Positions 19,205 through 29,198 are shown, numbered from the stretch's first letter. The stretch: DNA of 64,000 nt from Roseiarcus sp963816065 (GCA_963816065.1 CAWFJG010000022.1:62001-126000); one strand, 5' to 3'. The notes: a model not told the origin generated them from the sequence alone. A program made the numbers and translations.

Positions 19205-19977
19205 CCGACAGCTCCTTTGGCGCGGCGCCGCACCAGTTCGCTGCCCGCCACCAGCAAGATGTTGGCGACCACGATCAGCGTTGCGAGCGCGTCGAGTTTC
19301 GGCGAAAGACGGAAGCGGAAGTCCGACGCGACCATGATCGCGAGCGGCTGCGTCCGTCCGCTGACGAAAGACGTCACGACATATTCGGATGTCGACAGGA
19401 CGAAGGCAATGAAGAAGGACGCGATGAGGCCATTGCGCATGAGCGGCAGCTGTACCCGCGTGAAGACCTGCCAGCCGGACGCGCCGAGATCGGCCGCGGC
19501 TTCCTCGAGCCGACGATCGAGGCGGATCAGGACCGATGCGATCACCATTGCCGAGAACGGAAGGATGATCAGCGACTGCGCCGCGACGATCATCGCGAGG
19601 CCGTGCGGGACGCCGAGAACCGCCATGGCGATGACGTCGGCAACCGCGAGAATGATTTTCGGAATGAAGAATGGGACGATCAGCAGCGCCGCGAAGACGG
19701 TCCAGCCGCGGAATTGGTGACGGGTCAGCGTAAGCGCCGCCATGGCGCCGAGCGTCGTCGCTATTGCCGCCGTCGGCGCCGCGATCATGAGGGAGTTCAG
19801 GAATTCGCCGAGCAGGCGACCGTCGTGGACCGCGACATCGTACCATGCCAGCGTGAACCTGGTCATGGGAAACGCCAACATCTCGGAGCTGTTGAACGAG
19901 AACAGCGCGACCACCGCGACCGGCAGGTACATGAACGCGTAGACCAGCACGACGTAGGTCCTGAGGACGCGCTCCAT
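19201..19977 (-). CDS. Polyamine-type ABC transporter permease (PotC-like)
   Basis: The 258-residue inner-membrane protein has six hydrophobic helices. It carries the permease EAA loop as EEAAADLGASGWQVFTRVQLPL, which couples to the ATPase. N-terminal YVVLVYAFMYLPVAVVALFSFNSS is typical of PotC/YdcV-type subunits. It follows the PotB-like gene by 6 bp and overlaps hydA by 4 bp. The frame is intact. Confidence 0.88.
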   Translation of the reverse strand: MERVLRTYVVLVYAFMYLPVAVVALFSFNSSEMLAFPMTRFTLAWYDVAVHDGRLLGEFLNSLMIAAPTAAIATTLGAMAALTLTRHQFRGWTVFAALLIVPFFIPKIILAVADVIAMAVLGVPHGLAMIVAAQSLIILPFSAMVIASVLIRLDRRLEEAAADLGASGWQVFTRVQLPLMRNGLIASFFIAFVLSTSEYVVTSFVSGRTQPLAIMVASDFRFRLSPKLDALATLIVVANILLVAGSELVRRRAKGAVG

Positions 19978-19983
19978 CGCCGG

Positions 19984-20827
19984 CTAGCCTCTGCCGAACG
20001 CGGCGCTTCCCCAAGGCGTGCGCCCGCAGGAGCAGGACGACGGACGCGACCACTGCGACCATAGCCGCAAGCAGCGTCCAGGCGATGGCGGAGCCGAGCG
20101 GCCAGTCGAACGCCGCACCGAACAGATCAGCAATCGCGCTGATCACCGTCACACCGGAGGCGCCGCCGATGAGTTGGGGCGTGAGAAAGTCGCCGACGAC
20201 CAAAGTGAAAACCATCAAGGCGCCCGCGATCAGCCCGGGCGCGGTCAACGGCAGAACGAGGCGGAGCAAGATAGTCGTCCGACCGGCGCCGAGGTCGGCC
20301 GCTGCCTCGAACAGGTGATCGTCGAGCGTTTCGAAGCTCAGCCAGAGTCCGAGAACCATGAACGGAAGATAATTGTACACGAAGACGATCGTGGTCGCCG
20401 TCGGGCTGAAGAGCAAGGTCTCGATCGGACGGTCGATCGCGCCGGTCCAGATCAAAAAGCTGTTCAACACGCCTTCCCGGCCCAATATCAGTCGCCAGGC
20501 GAATATGCGCACGAGATCGCCGGTATAGAGGGGAATGAGGAGCGCGGTCAGAAGCGCCGCCTTCACCTCCCTGATCCGCTTCGAAATGAAGAACGCGACG
20601 GGATAGGCGATGACCGCGGTGATCGCCGCGATGGTCGCGCCGCTCATCAGCGCCTTGGCGATCAAATAACGATAGGAGCCGCTGGAGAGCGCCTGCGCGT
20701 AATTGCGCAGGCTCGGGTCCGGCACAATGGTTACGAAATCGACGCGGAAGAAGCTGTAGACGAGCAGGATGCCGAGCGGCGCGAGGCACAGCACGATCAA
20801 GGCGACGAGCACAGGAGCAACGGTCAC
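19984..20827 (-). CDS. Polyamine-type ABC transporter permease (PotB-like, 3'-end frameshift)
   Basis: This is the first permease of the importer, about 281 residues. It has helices LVALIVLCLAPLGILLVYSFF, AAITAVIAYPVAFFIS, TTIVFVYNYLPFMVLGLWLSF and a FEAAADLGAGRTTILLRLVLPL EAA loop. The start is a GTG at 20827, since an in-frame TGA lies just upstream. Near the end the open frame runs on into the next gene in the wrong phase. Removing one base at about 20015-20030 gives a natural C-terminus (PWGSAAFGRG, stop TAG 19984-19986) six bases before the next start, so I take this as a frameshift. Confidence 0.82.
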
Positions 20828-20855
20828 CGCGAGAGTTGTCCGGCCGCCTCATCGC

Positions 20856-21967
20856 CTACGCTTCCTCGGTGAGCGCGCCATCGGCGATCCACGCCTTGGC
20901 CGGATCGTAGCGGAGCGAGACGGCGCCGCCGACACCCGGGGGCTCATCGTCGGGACATCGGACGCGCAGGCCCGCAGATCCGGCCGCAACCTCGACGAGC
21001 CAGTCGGCGCCCTGAAACACCGTGTGGCGGACCACCCCGCCGAGGCTTCCGCCCTCGCCGATGACGAGTTGCTCCGGCCTGAGACAGAGGGACGCGCGTC
21101 GGCCAACCGCGACGCCGGACGCGCAAGGCGCACGGGCGGCGCCGAACGCCGTCTCGAGCGTCGCTTCCCCGCCAGCGCACGCGACGACTTTGCCGGCGAC
21201 GAGGTTCGAGCCGCCGATGAAGTCGGCGACATAGGCGTTTGCGGGTCGGCGGTAGATCGTTTCCGGGTCGCCCTCCTGCTCGATTACCCCGTGGTTCATC
21301 ACGATGATCGAGTTGGACAACGCGAACGCCTCCTCCTGATCGTGGGTCACATGGAGAAATGCGAGTCCCAGGCGACGCTGAAGGTCCTTGAGCTCGATCT
21401 GCATTTCCTTGCGCATCTTGCGGTCGAGGGCGGACAGCGGTTCGTCGAGCAGAAGCAGACGCGGCCGATTGATGATCGCGCGGGCGAGCGCGACACGCTG
21501 CTGCTGGCCTCCCGACAGCTCTCGCGGCCGCCGCTCGCCCATCGATTCCATGCGCACCATCTGCAGGGCCTCGGCGACCCGCTGCGCGACCTCCATCCGC
21601 GGCAGATGTCGCAGGGCGAGGCCGAACGCGACGTTGTCGGCCACATTAAGGTGTGGGAACAGCGCATAGCTCTGAAAGACGGTGTTGACCGGACGCCGGC
21701 TCGGCGGGGTGTCGAGCAGTGGCCGTCCGTCGAGGTCGATCACGCCCGCCGTCACCGTTTCGAACCCGCCGATCATTCGCAGGATCGTGGTCTTGCCGCA
21801 TCCCGAAGGGCCGAGCAGGGTCACGTATCGGTCGGTCGACAAGCTGAAGTCGACCCCGCGGACGGCATGGACCGCGCCGTACCGTTTGTGGACCCCGCGC
21901 CCGGTGAGGAGAGGGGCCTTCGCTTCCCTCTCCCGGGGACGAACGGCGCCGCCGCCGCCGCCCTCAC
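20856..21967 (-). CDS. Polyamine-type ABC transporter ATP-binding protein (PotA-like, frameshift near start)
   Basis: This is the ATPase of the importer: Walker A GPSGCGKTT, Q-loop VFQSYALFPH, signature LSGGQQQRVALARA, Walker B LLLLDEPLSALD and the H-loop HVTHDQEEA, then a C-terminal TOBE-like domain. About 370 residues after correction. In-frame codons upstream of STDRYVTLLGPSG encode GVHKRYGAVHAVRGVDFSL, as expected, but contain no start. A GTG at 21967, one base after the stop of the binding-protein gene, gives VRAAAAAPFVPG in a neighbouring frame, so one base is missing at about 21930-21945. Confidence 0.85.
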
Positions 21968-21968
21968 A

Positions 21969-23048
21969 TCAACTCGCCTTCACCTCGTTCCACATCGTAA
22001 CCCATTCGTTGTAGCGGCGCGGAATTTGCGGCCACACGAACGAGTCGATCACGGCGAGGTCCTTGATGAAGATGCGCTCCTGCTGCTCCGGCGGGAGCTT
22101 GTCGCGCACGAGGTCGGTCGATTGGGCGTATGGCCCACCGAAGGCGAGCTTGAGCCCGTATTCGGGGCCGAGCAGGTAGTTGATGAACTTGTAGGCGGCC
22201 TCGAGCTTCTCGCCCTCGACGCCGGGCGGGATCGCGAGCACGTCGCACCAGGACGGCACGCCTTCCTTCGGCAGCGAGAGCGCCATCTTGATCCCCCGCT
22301 TCGTGAGGTCATAATAGGGCGGCAGCCAGGAGAACGCGCAGACCACTTCCCCGGTCGCAAACAGGTTGGTGAGATCGGCGATCGAGGTCCAGTAGGTGCG
22401 CAAGAGGTTCTTCTGGGCGATGAGCGCCTTCTTGCACTCGGCAAGCTCGCGGTCGTCCATGCTGAAGATCTCTTTCTGCGGAATGCCGAGGTAGAGGGCC
22501 GCGATCATGATCCCCTCCACTGCGTAGTCGCGCATGGCGAGCTTGCCTTTATACTTTTCACCTTTGAAGAACACAGACCAGTCTGGCTTCTCGTCCATAA
22601 GATCGGCGCGATAGACTATCGTGTTGATGCCCCAGTAATAGGGCAGCGCGTACTGGACACCGTCTTTCTTGTTGAGCGCGTTGTCTCGGAAGACCGGGTA
22701 CATGTGTGCGGCGTTGGGGATCTTTTTCAGATCGAGCGGCTGAACGAGGTTTGAGGCGATGTAGCGCGACATCTCCCACTGGCCTGGGACGAATACATCC
22801 ACGTCCGCGGCGCCACCGGCCTTGAACTTGGCGAACTGCTCGTCGTCGGTCGTGATGTAGGTCTGGTCGACCTTGATTCCAGTCTCCTTGGTGAAAGGGT
22901 CGATGTATTCGGGCAGGCCGAGATTGTTCCAGGTGCTCCAGACGATCTCAGTCGATGCGGCGCGCGCCGGTCTCCAGGGCAGAGCGGCGACTGCGGCGGT
23001 CGCACCGGCGGCGGCCAAGAAATCTCGACGTCGAAGTCTGATAGCCAT
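21969..23048 (-). CDS. Periplasmic spermidine/putrescine-type substrate-binding protein (PotD-like)
   Basis: This is the extracytoplasmic binding protein of the ABC importer, 359 residues. The N-terminus MAIRLRRRDFLAAAGATAAV is a twin-arginine-style signal, cleaved near PARAAS. The body shows ETGIKVDQTYITTDDEQFAKF, DVFVPGQWEM and PYYWGINTIVYRAD, typical of PotD family solute binders. It is the first gene of the five-gene leftward operon, with AAGGGAA before ATG 23048 and a perfect FNR-type box 87 bp upstream. Polyamine specificity is not proven; the terminal hydantoinase points to a pyrimidine- or hydantoin-like cargo. Confidence 0.88.
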   Translation of the reverse strand: MAIRLRRRDFLAAAGATAAVAALPWRPARAASTEIVWSTWNNLGLPEYIDPFTKETGIKVDQTYITTDDEQFAKFKAGGAADVDVFVPGQWEMSRYIASNLVQPLDLKKIPNAAHMYPVFRDNALNKKDGVQYALPYYWGINTIVYRADLMDEKPDWSVFFKGEKYKGKLAMRDYAVEGIMIAALYLGIPQKEIFSMDDRELAECKKALIAQKNLLRTYWTSIADLTNLFATGEVVCAFSWLPPYYDLTKRGIKMALSLPKEGVPSWCDVLAIPPGVEGEKLEAAYKFINYLLGPEYGLKLAFGGPYAQSTDLVRDKLPPEQQERIFIKDLAVIDSFVWPQIPRRYNEWVTMWNEVKAS

Positions 23049-23661
23049 GTTCGTTCCCTTTCTTGCGGGCCTGCGCCGGCGTTGCATCGAGACAGGCGCG
23101 GTTGACGAGTTACAAGGGAAAGGTAACTCCGCTTCTTGATATGCATCAATTGGCAAAAGAAGCACGGTTCCTTCTCCCGGTATAGGACTGGGCCGCCCTC
23201 CGCGCTGACGCTCAAAGAACGTGCAATCGTGCATGGGCCGCGGGTCAGCTAGGAGCTTCGGGGCTCCCAGAGTTCAATGAACGCTCGCGGAAACAAGCCG
23301 CGACAAAGCGGCGCAGGATCGTTTCCTCAAGGTGGCGCAGTGTAAAAGCGTCGACTCGGAATCGAGACGCCACTCCACATTCCAGAAATGCTGACTCCGA
23401 ACGGCCGGAGTTGTTCTGGGCGCATGTGAATGCCCGCTGCTGGCGCCGAGCTTCCGCAGAGCCAACGTGCGGTTTCCGGCGTAAACGGCCCGCACCGGGC
23501 GAGCCAGGAACGGCAGCAGAGGGCCGAGAGCGAAATTTCAGATTGAGGCATTATCCTATCTCTGACCGGTTTGCCGGACCGGCCGTCATTTGATAGAGCC
23601 TCGCAACTGACGGGCGCAGCGGCGCTGGGCGGCCGCATGAGGACGCGAGACTCTCGAAGAC
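23049..23661. other. 613-bp divergent intergenic region between the ABC/hydantoinase operon and leuD
   Basis: The left part (23049-23150) is the promoter zone of the leftward operon and includes the FNR-type box at 23136-23149. The remainder up to leuD is lower in coding character. I see no tRNA, no IS end and no convincing frame. The short frames here lack ribosome-binding sites and family motifs. Confidence 0.5.
23136..23149. promoter_or_regulatory. Perfect FNR/FixK-type box upstream of the ABC importer-hydantoinase operon
   Basis: TTGAT-atgc-ATCAA matches the CRP/FNR-family consensus TTGAT-N4-ATCAA exactly, and its centre ATGCAT extends the palindrome to 14 of 14 bases. It lies 87 bp upstream of the binding-protein start, within range for class I or II activation. 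FnrN/FixK/Anr control under low oxygen is inferred from family knowledge. Confidence 0.68.
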
Positions 23662-24267
23662 ATGGACACATTCACGACCCTGACCGGAGTGGCGGCCCCG
23701 TTGCCGATCGACAATATCGACACGGACATGATCATCCCGAAGCAATATCTGAAGACGATCAGGCGCACCGGCCTCGGCGCCGGTCTGTTCTCCGAGATGC
23801 GCTACCGCGACGACGGCTCGGAGAATCCGGACTTCGTCCTCAACAAGCCGCAGTACCGGAAGGCGACGATCCTGGTCGCCGGCGACAATTTCGGCTGCGG
23901 ATCGTCGCGCGAGCACGCGCCCTGGGCGCTGCTCGATTTCGGCGTCCGCTGCGTCATTTCCACGGACTTTGCCGATATTTTCTACAACAACTGCTTCAAG
24001 AACGGCATCCTGCCGATCAAGGTTTCGCCCGAGGACCTCGCCAAGCTCATGGACGACGCCGAACGGGGCGCCAACGCCGTGCTGAGCATCAACCTCCCGG
24101 CCCAGGAGATCCGCGGCCCAGACGGGGGCGTGGTCAAATTCGAGATCGATCCGGTCCGCAAGCAGAGCCTGATCGAGGGCCTCGACGATATCGGCCTGAC
24201 CATGATCGAAGCGCCCGCGATCTCGGCCTTCGAGGGCAAGTCGGCTGCGGCGCGCCCGTGGCTGTAG
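23662..24267 (+). CDS. leuD: 3-isopropylmalate dehydratase small subunit
   Basis: LeuD pairs with LeuC to isomerise 2- to 3-isopropylmalate in leucine synthesis. The 201-residue protein starts MDTFTTLTGVAAPLP and has NIDTDMIIPKQYL, GDNFGCGSSREHAPWAL (substrate-binding loop), and FADIFYNNCFKNGILPI, all standard. leuC and leuB are not adjacent, a split arrangement common in this order. The frame is intact. Confidence 0.96.
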   Translation: MDTFTTLTGVAAPLPIDNIDTDMIIPKQYLKTIRRTGLGAGLFSEMRYRDDGSENPDFVLNKPQYRKATILVAGDNFGCGSSREHAPWALLDFGVRCVISTDFADIFYNNCFKNGILPIKVSPEDLAKLMDDAERGANAVLSINLPAQEIRGPDGGVVKFEIDPVRKQSLIEGLDDIGLTMIEAPAISAFEGKSAAARPWL

Positions 24268-24823
24268 CCGATTGAGCCGTGTCGGCGGCGCCGCGACGGG
24301 CGCCGCCGTTTCAGATCGCCAAGGCGACCGGGATCCCCGCGGCGCGCCCGTCGGACCGTCGATACGGGCGCCCTCGGTTGGGAAAGGAACTCCAGGCCCC
24401 GCGCGTTACAACCCCACCGCGCGCCGTCTCGCGCCCCGGCTTCGCCTGCCTGTTCCGGCCTGATACGTGCCTGTTCGGCGCCTGTTCCGAGCCTGTTAAC
24501 GAGCCTGTTCCGAGCCTGCCTTTTGCCCGCAACTGACGGGTTGTAACGCAGACAACGCCTTGATATTGCACGGTTTTTTGAAACGAAACCGCATCCGTGG
24601 CAAAAATAACGCCCTGCTAGCAGGCGCCCGGATCGTCGGCGGAGGAGCGAGAGCGGACGACTGAATTGCCGAATTCGCTTCAAGAGCGCGCCGCCGCCCC
24701 GGTCTTGAGGCCCGGATCGGGAGCCTTCAGCCCAAGAGTTGCGCCAAACCCCAATCCGCGCGAACGTGACGGCGTCCCGTCCCAAGAGTCCGCTGAAGGT
24801 CCGGAGGTCCCGCGTACGGTTCG
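24268..24823. other. 556-bp intergenic region holding repeat element A
   Basis: There is no supported coding frame. The central part (24403-24625) is the structured repeat described separately; 24626-24823 leads into the hybrid kinase and shows no clear promoter motif. Confidence 0.6.
24403..24625 (+). repeat. Structured 223-bp intergenic element, copy A
   Basis: In order the element has: a 12-bp inverted-repeat arm GCGTTACAACCC (24403-24414); a GC-rich stretch; an array of about six 10-12 bp units beginning GCCTGTT (24448-24520); the matching arm GGGTTGTAACGC (24538-24549); a box TTGATATTGCACG (24560-24572); a T-run followed by GAAACG; and a terminal 12-bp palindrome CCTGCTAGCAGG (24613-24624). 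Copy B at 38374-38596 has the same parts in the same order and the same total length. The array units vary in their last bases, which argues against simple recent duplication. Function unknown. Confidence 0.75.
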
Positions 24824-27800
24824 ATGAACGGCGCCACGGTTTACATCGCCGCGATCAGTTACATCGGCGTCCTGTTTCTGATCGCCTGGTGGGGCGACCG
24901 GGGCGGGCGGCGCTTCATCACGGGCGGATCGCGGGCGGTCGTCTACGCCCTGAGCCTCGCCGTCTATTGCACCTCCTGGACCTACTATGGCTCGGTCGGC
25001 CTCGCCTCGTCGCACGGTCTCGACTTCCTGCCGATCTACATCGGTCCGGCCCTCGTCATCGGGCTCGGCTCCGCCTTCGTCTGGCGCATCGCCAACCTCG
25101 CCCGCTCGCAAAACCTCACCACGGTCGCGGACTTCGTCTCGGCTCGCTACGGCAAATCCCCGGCGGTCGCGGCCGCCGCGGCGCTGATCGCGCTGGTCGG
25201 CTCGGCCCCTTATGTCGCCCTGCAACTCAAGGCGGTTTCGACCACGCTTTTGACTGTGGTCGCGTCCTTCGATACGTCACGGCTGACCGCGAACACGCCG
25301 TCGGCCCTGTTCTCGCTGGCGATCGCGCTGGTGTTGGCGGCGTTCGCCATCGCCTTCGGCACGCGCCGCATCAATCCGAAGGAGCACCAGGACGGTCTCA
25401 TCCTTGCGATCGCGGTGGAGTCGGTCGTCAAGCTCGCGGCCTTCCTCGCGGTCGGCGCCTTTGTCGTGTGGGGCCTGAGCGGCGGCGTCTCGGGCCTCAC
25501 CCAGGCGGCCCTGGCCAATCCGAAGATCGCCGCCGTGATCCAGACGCCGCCCGACCCGGCCGTTTGGGGCGTCACCACGCTCTTGTCGGCCTTCGCCATT
25601 CTCCTGCTGCCGCGGCAGTTTCACGTGGCGGTTGTCGAGAACCACGATCGGCGCGGCGTCCGCACCGCCTCGTGGATGTTTCCGGCCTATCTCGTGCTGA
25701 TCAATCTGTTCGTCGCGCCGCTCGCCGTGGCGGGGCTCAAGATGTTTCCGGACGGCGGGATCAACCGCGATCTGACTGTGCTTGCGCTGCCGCTCGCGGC
25801 CGGCGCGCGCGGCCTGGCGCTCCTGACCATGATCGGCGGGCTGTCCGCGGCGACGGGCATGGTGGTGCTCGACAGCCTCGCCCTGGCGATCACGGTCTCG
25901 AACGATCTGGTCATGCCGCTGCTGCTGCGGGGGCGGCTCAATCAGACGCAAGACGGCGAGGGCGACATCGGGGCGATTGTCCTATGGGTCCGGCGCCTAT
26001 CGATCGTCGGCGTCCTGATGCTGGGTCTCCTTTATGAGCTCCTGACCCGAGAGACGGCGCTCGTTTCGATCGGCCTGTTGTCTTTCGCCGCCGTGGCGCA
26101 GATCGCCCCGGCCTTTCTCGGCGGGCTCTTCTGGCGGCGCGGCACCGCGCGCGGCGCGATCGCCGGCATGACCGCGGGGTCGCTGGCCTGGCTCTACATT
26201 CTCTTCCTGCCGTCGCTCGAACCCCGTAACGCCATCGCAGCCCTGGTCGCCCACGGACCGCTGGCGATCGGCTGGCTGAGCCCCGCCGGGCTCGTATCGT
26301 TCGCGCCGAACCCTCTGGTCGGGGGCGTCGTCATTTCGCTTGCCTTCAACCTCGTCGCCTTTGTCGCCTTCTCGCTGACCCGCGAGGTCACGGCGCTCGA
26401 GCGCGCACAGGCCAGCGCCTTCGCGGGCGTCGGCGGCAAGCCGCAGGCGTTCCGGCTGTGGCGCTCGTCGACGACGGCGGGCGAACTCGAAGCGGCCGTG
26501 GCCCGCTATCTCGGGGCGGCGCGGGCGCGGCGAGCCTTTTCGGCCTTCATGCGCGAGAGCGGCCAGGACTACGATCCGGGCCGGGAGGCGAGCGCGCAAC
26601 TCATCCGCCACGCGGAATTCCTGCTCTCGCCAGCGATCGGCGCTTCGACCTCGCGTCAGGTGCTGTCGCTGTTGCTCAGGCCGCGGACCGTCTCCGGCCA
26701 TTCGGCGCTGAAGCTGATCGATGAGGCGTCCGCGGCGATCCAGTCGAACCGGGACCAGTTGCAGCACGCGCTCGACCATGCCCGACAAGGCATCACGGTG
26801 TTCGACTCCAATCTCGCGCTGACCGCCTGGAACCGCGAGTTCGGCGAGCTGTTCGACCTGCCGCAGGCCTTGCTGCGTCTCGGCGTCGGGCTCGACGAGA
26901 TCGTCCGCTTCAACGCCGCCCGCGGCGCCTATGGACCCGGCGACTCGGAGGACTTTGTCGCCGAACGCGTCGCCTCGCTTCTCTACGACGACCAGCCGAT
27001 GCGGCTCAGGCTCTTCTCCACCCACCGCGTCATCGAGATCCGCTCCGCCCGGCTGCCCGACGGCGGCATCGTGACGACCTACACCGACGTGACCCAGACC
27101 GTGCAGACCGAGGAGGCGCTCGAGGCGGCCAACGAGTTCCTCGAGAAGCGCGTCGACGAGCGCACCGCTCAATTGCAGCGTCTGAACGCCGAAGCTTGCG
27201 CAGCGCCAAGACCGTCGCCGAGGAGGCGAACCTGTCCAAGACGCGCTTCCTCGCCGCCGCCAGCCACGACATTCTCCAGCCCCTCAACGCCGCGAGGCTT
27301 TACGCCAGCTCGCTCGCGCGAAGGGCCCGCCCGCATCGGCGGCGACGACGAGCGCGCGGATCTCGCGCGCAAGGTCGACATGTCGCTGGAGGCGGTCGAG
27401 GAGATTCTCGGCGCCCTGCTCGACATTTCGCGGCTCGACGCCGGAGCGACGAAGCCAGAAATCTCCGATGTCCCGGTCGCCGATCTCATGCGCATGCTCG
27501 AGGTCGAGTTCGGGCCGCTTGCGCGCTCCAAGGCGCTCGGGCTTCGCTTCGCCCCGACGCGGCTCGCCATCCGGACCGACCGGCGCCTGATGCGCCGGCT
27601 GCTGCAGAACCTGGTCTCCAACGCGATCAAATACACCGTTCGAGGCAAGGTGCTGGTCGGCTGCCGGCGAGACCTCGAACGGGCTGCGCATCGAGGTCTG
27701 GGACACTGGCCTCGGCATCCCGGCCGACCGGCGGCGCGCCGTGTTCGAGGAGTTCCGGCGGCTCGACCAGGGCGCACGGATCGCTCGGGGACTGGGGCTC

Positions 27801-28352
27801 GGCCTGTCGATCGTCGAGCGTCTCGGCCGCGTGCTCGAGCATCCGGTCGACCTCCGGTCGTGGCCGGGCCACGGCTCCGTCTTCTCCGTAACCGCGCCGC
27901 TCGGCGTCGCGGCCGCCCCGCGCGCCGAGCAGGCGGGCGCGCCGCAGCCTTCGCCGGCCGACGAGCCGCTCAGCGGCCTCCGGGTTCTAACGATCGACAA
28001 CGAGGTTCGGGTGCTCGATGGCATGCGGACGCTGCTCGGACGCTGGGGTTGCGTCGTCGTCTCCGCTGAAAGCCTCGCCGGGGCGCGTGCGGCGCTGGCG
28101 GACTTCGGCGCGCCCGACGTCATCATCGCCGATTATCACCTCGACAAAGGCGACGGCATCGAAGCGATCGGCGCACTGCGCCAAGATCTCGGTCGCAAGA
28201 TCCCGGCGATCCTCGCGACCGCCGACCGCAGCGTCGAGGCGCGCGACGAAGCCGCCCGCCAGGATATCGTCATCCTGCACAAGCCTTTGAAGCCCGCCCC
28301 GCTGCGCGCTCAACTCGCCCGCATGGGCGCCATGCGCGAGGCCGCAGAGTAA
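24824..28352 (+). CDS. Symporter-like sensor, hybrid histidine kinase/response regulator, NahK/ErcS' type (three frameshifts)
   Basis: The N-terminal ~480 residues form a sodium:solute symporter-like membrane domain of about 13 helices (starting VYIAAISYIGVLFLIAWW). A PAS-like segment (GITVFDSNLALTAWNREFGELFDLP) and coiled coil (EFLEKRVDERTAQLQRLN) follow. Then come a HisKA domain with the phospho-His in AASHDILQPLNAARLY, an HATPase domain (LLQNLVSNAIKYT, GLGLSIVERLG) and a C-terminal receiver (VLTIDNEVRVLDGM, phospho-Asp in IIADYHLDKGDG, Lys in LHKPLKP). Breaks lie near 27195-27225, 27325-27345 and 27660-27690. Corrected length is about 1176 residues. DILQPLN is the NahK/ErcS' signature. Confidence 0.88.
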
Positions 28353-28392
28353 CGGCTTTTGGGCGCGACCCCTTTGGCGGCGCTCGAGCGCT

Positions 28393-28734
28393 TCAGACCG
28401 AAACGTCGCCGCCGTGCATGCGCCAACCGTTCATGCCGCCCGGATAGTGCTTCAGGTCGCCGCGGCCGGCCGCTTGGGCCGCGCCGAGGGCCCTGCGCGA
28501 GCGCGCGCCCGCCTGACACAGGATGACGACGGGCTTGTCCTTTCCGCTCGGAAGTTCGCTCGGATCGAATCGCGACAGCGGCAGGTTGACGGCGCCGGGA
28601 ACATGGCCGGCGGCGAACTCGTGCGGCTCGCGCACGTCAACGACCGTGACTTCGGCCTCCGCGACCGCCTTTGAGAACGTGGGGAAATCGAGGTCCGAGG
28701 ACTTGGGCGCGCCGCCGAACATGTTCTTGAACAT
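28393..28734 (-). CDS. Rhodanese-domain sulfurtransferase
   Basis: A single rhodanese domain of 113 residues, cytoplasmic. VVDVREPHEFAAGHVPGAVNLPL is the CH2 region and VVILCQAGARSRR carries the active-site cysteine (Cys73) that holds a persulfide. It lies 15 bp downstream of the AhpD-like gene, in the same leftward operon. With the divergent DUF2892 gene it resembles a split version of E. coli YgaP, which fuses a rhodanese to a DUF2892 membrane hairpin. Confidence 0.9.
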   Translation of the reverse strand: MFKNMFGGAPKSSDLDFPTFSKAVAEAEVTVVDVREPHEFAAGHVPGAVNLPLSRFDPSELPSGKDKPVVILCQAGARSRRALGAAQAAGRGDLKHYPGGMNGWRMHGGDVSV

Positions 28735-28749
28735 AACTCCTCCGTAGGC

Positions 28750-29121
28750 TCAGGCGGCGACGTCCGCGGCTTTCGCGGCGGCGAACTGGGTATAGGCGCC
28801 GAGCGCGTGGCTCGCATACATCGCCGAGGGTCCGGCCCCCATATAGATCGCCATGCCCAAGGTTTCGAGGATTTCCTCGCGCGTAGCGCCCCGATCGACT
28901 GCGGCCTTGACGTGGAAGGCGATACAGTCGTCGCAATGCACCGCCACGGCGACCCCGATCGCGATCAGTTCCTTGGTCTTTGCGTCGAGCGCCCCGGAAG
29001 CGCTCGCCGACTGCGCGAGCGCGCCGAAAGCCTTCATCACGTCGGTCGCGCCGCTGCGCAAGTTCCGGAGCTCGACGCTCAGGTGCTTGGTGAGGTCGGG
29101 CCAGTTGGTAGCGTCCATCAT
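28750..29121 (-). CDS. Carboxymuconolactone decarboxylase/AhpD-like protein
   Basis: A 123-residue AhpD-fold protein with the redox motif HCDDCIAFH (Cys63 and Cys66 plus downstream His), flanked by DAKTKELIAIGVAVAV and GATREEILETLGMAIYMGAGP. Such proteins are alkylhydroperoxidases or thiol reductases. The start (MMDATNW at 29121, or Met at 29118) follows GGAG by a few bases. It leads the leftward pair with the rhodanese, so a role in persulfide or peroxide handling is plausible, though inferred. Confidence 0.88.
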   Translation of the reverse strand: MMDATNWPDLTKHLSVELRNLRSGATDVMKAFGALAQSASASGALDAKTKELIAIGVAVAVHCDDCIAFHVKAAVDRGATREEILETLGMAIYMGAGPSAMYASHALGAYTQFAAAKAADVAA

Positions 29122-29198
29122 GGGTCTCCAGTCGAGTCGAATTTGTCGAACGCCGCCCATTGGGCTCGGGGTCTTGCACCGGACGGACCGCGTTGCGC

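Noticed and set aside
21908..21933. GGAGAGG...CCTCTCC stem as a REP element within the PotA-like gene start
   Set aside because: The stem is only 7 bp with a loop rich in coding signal (LLTGRGVHKRYG continues in frame). It is more likely chance within the coding N-terminus.
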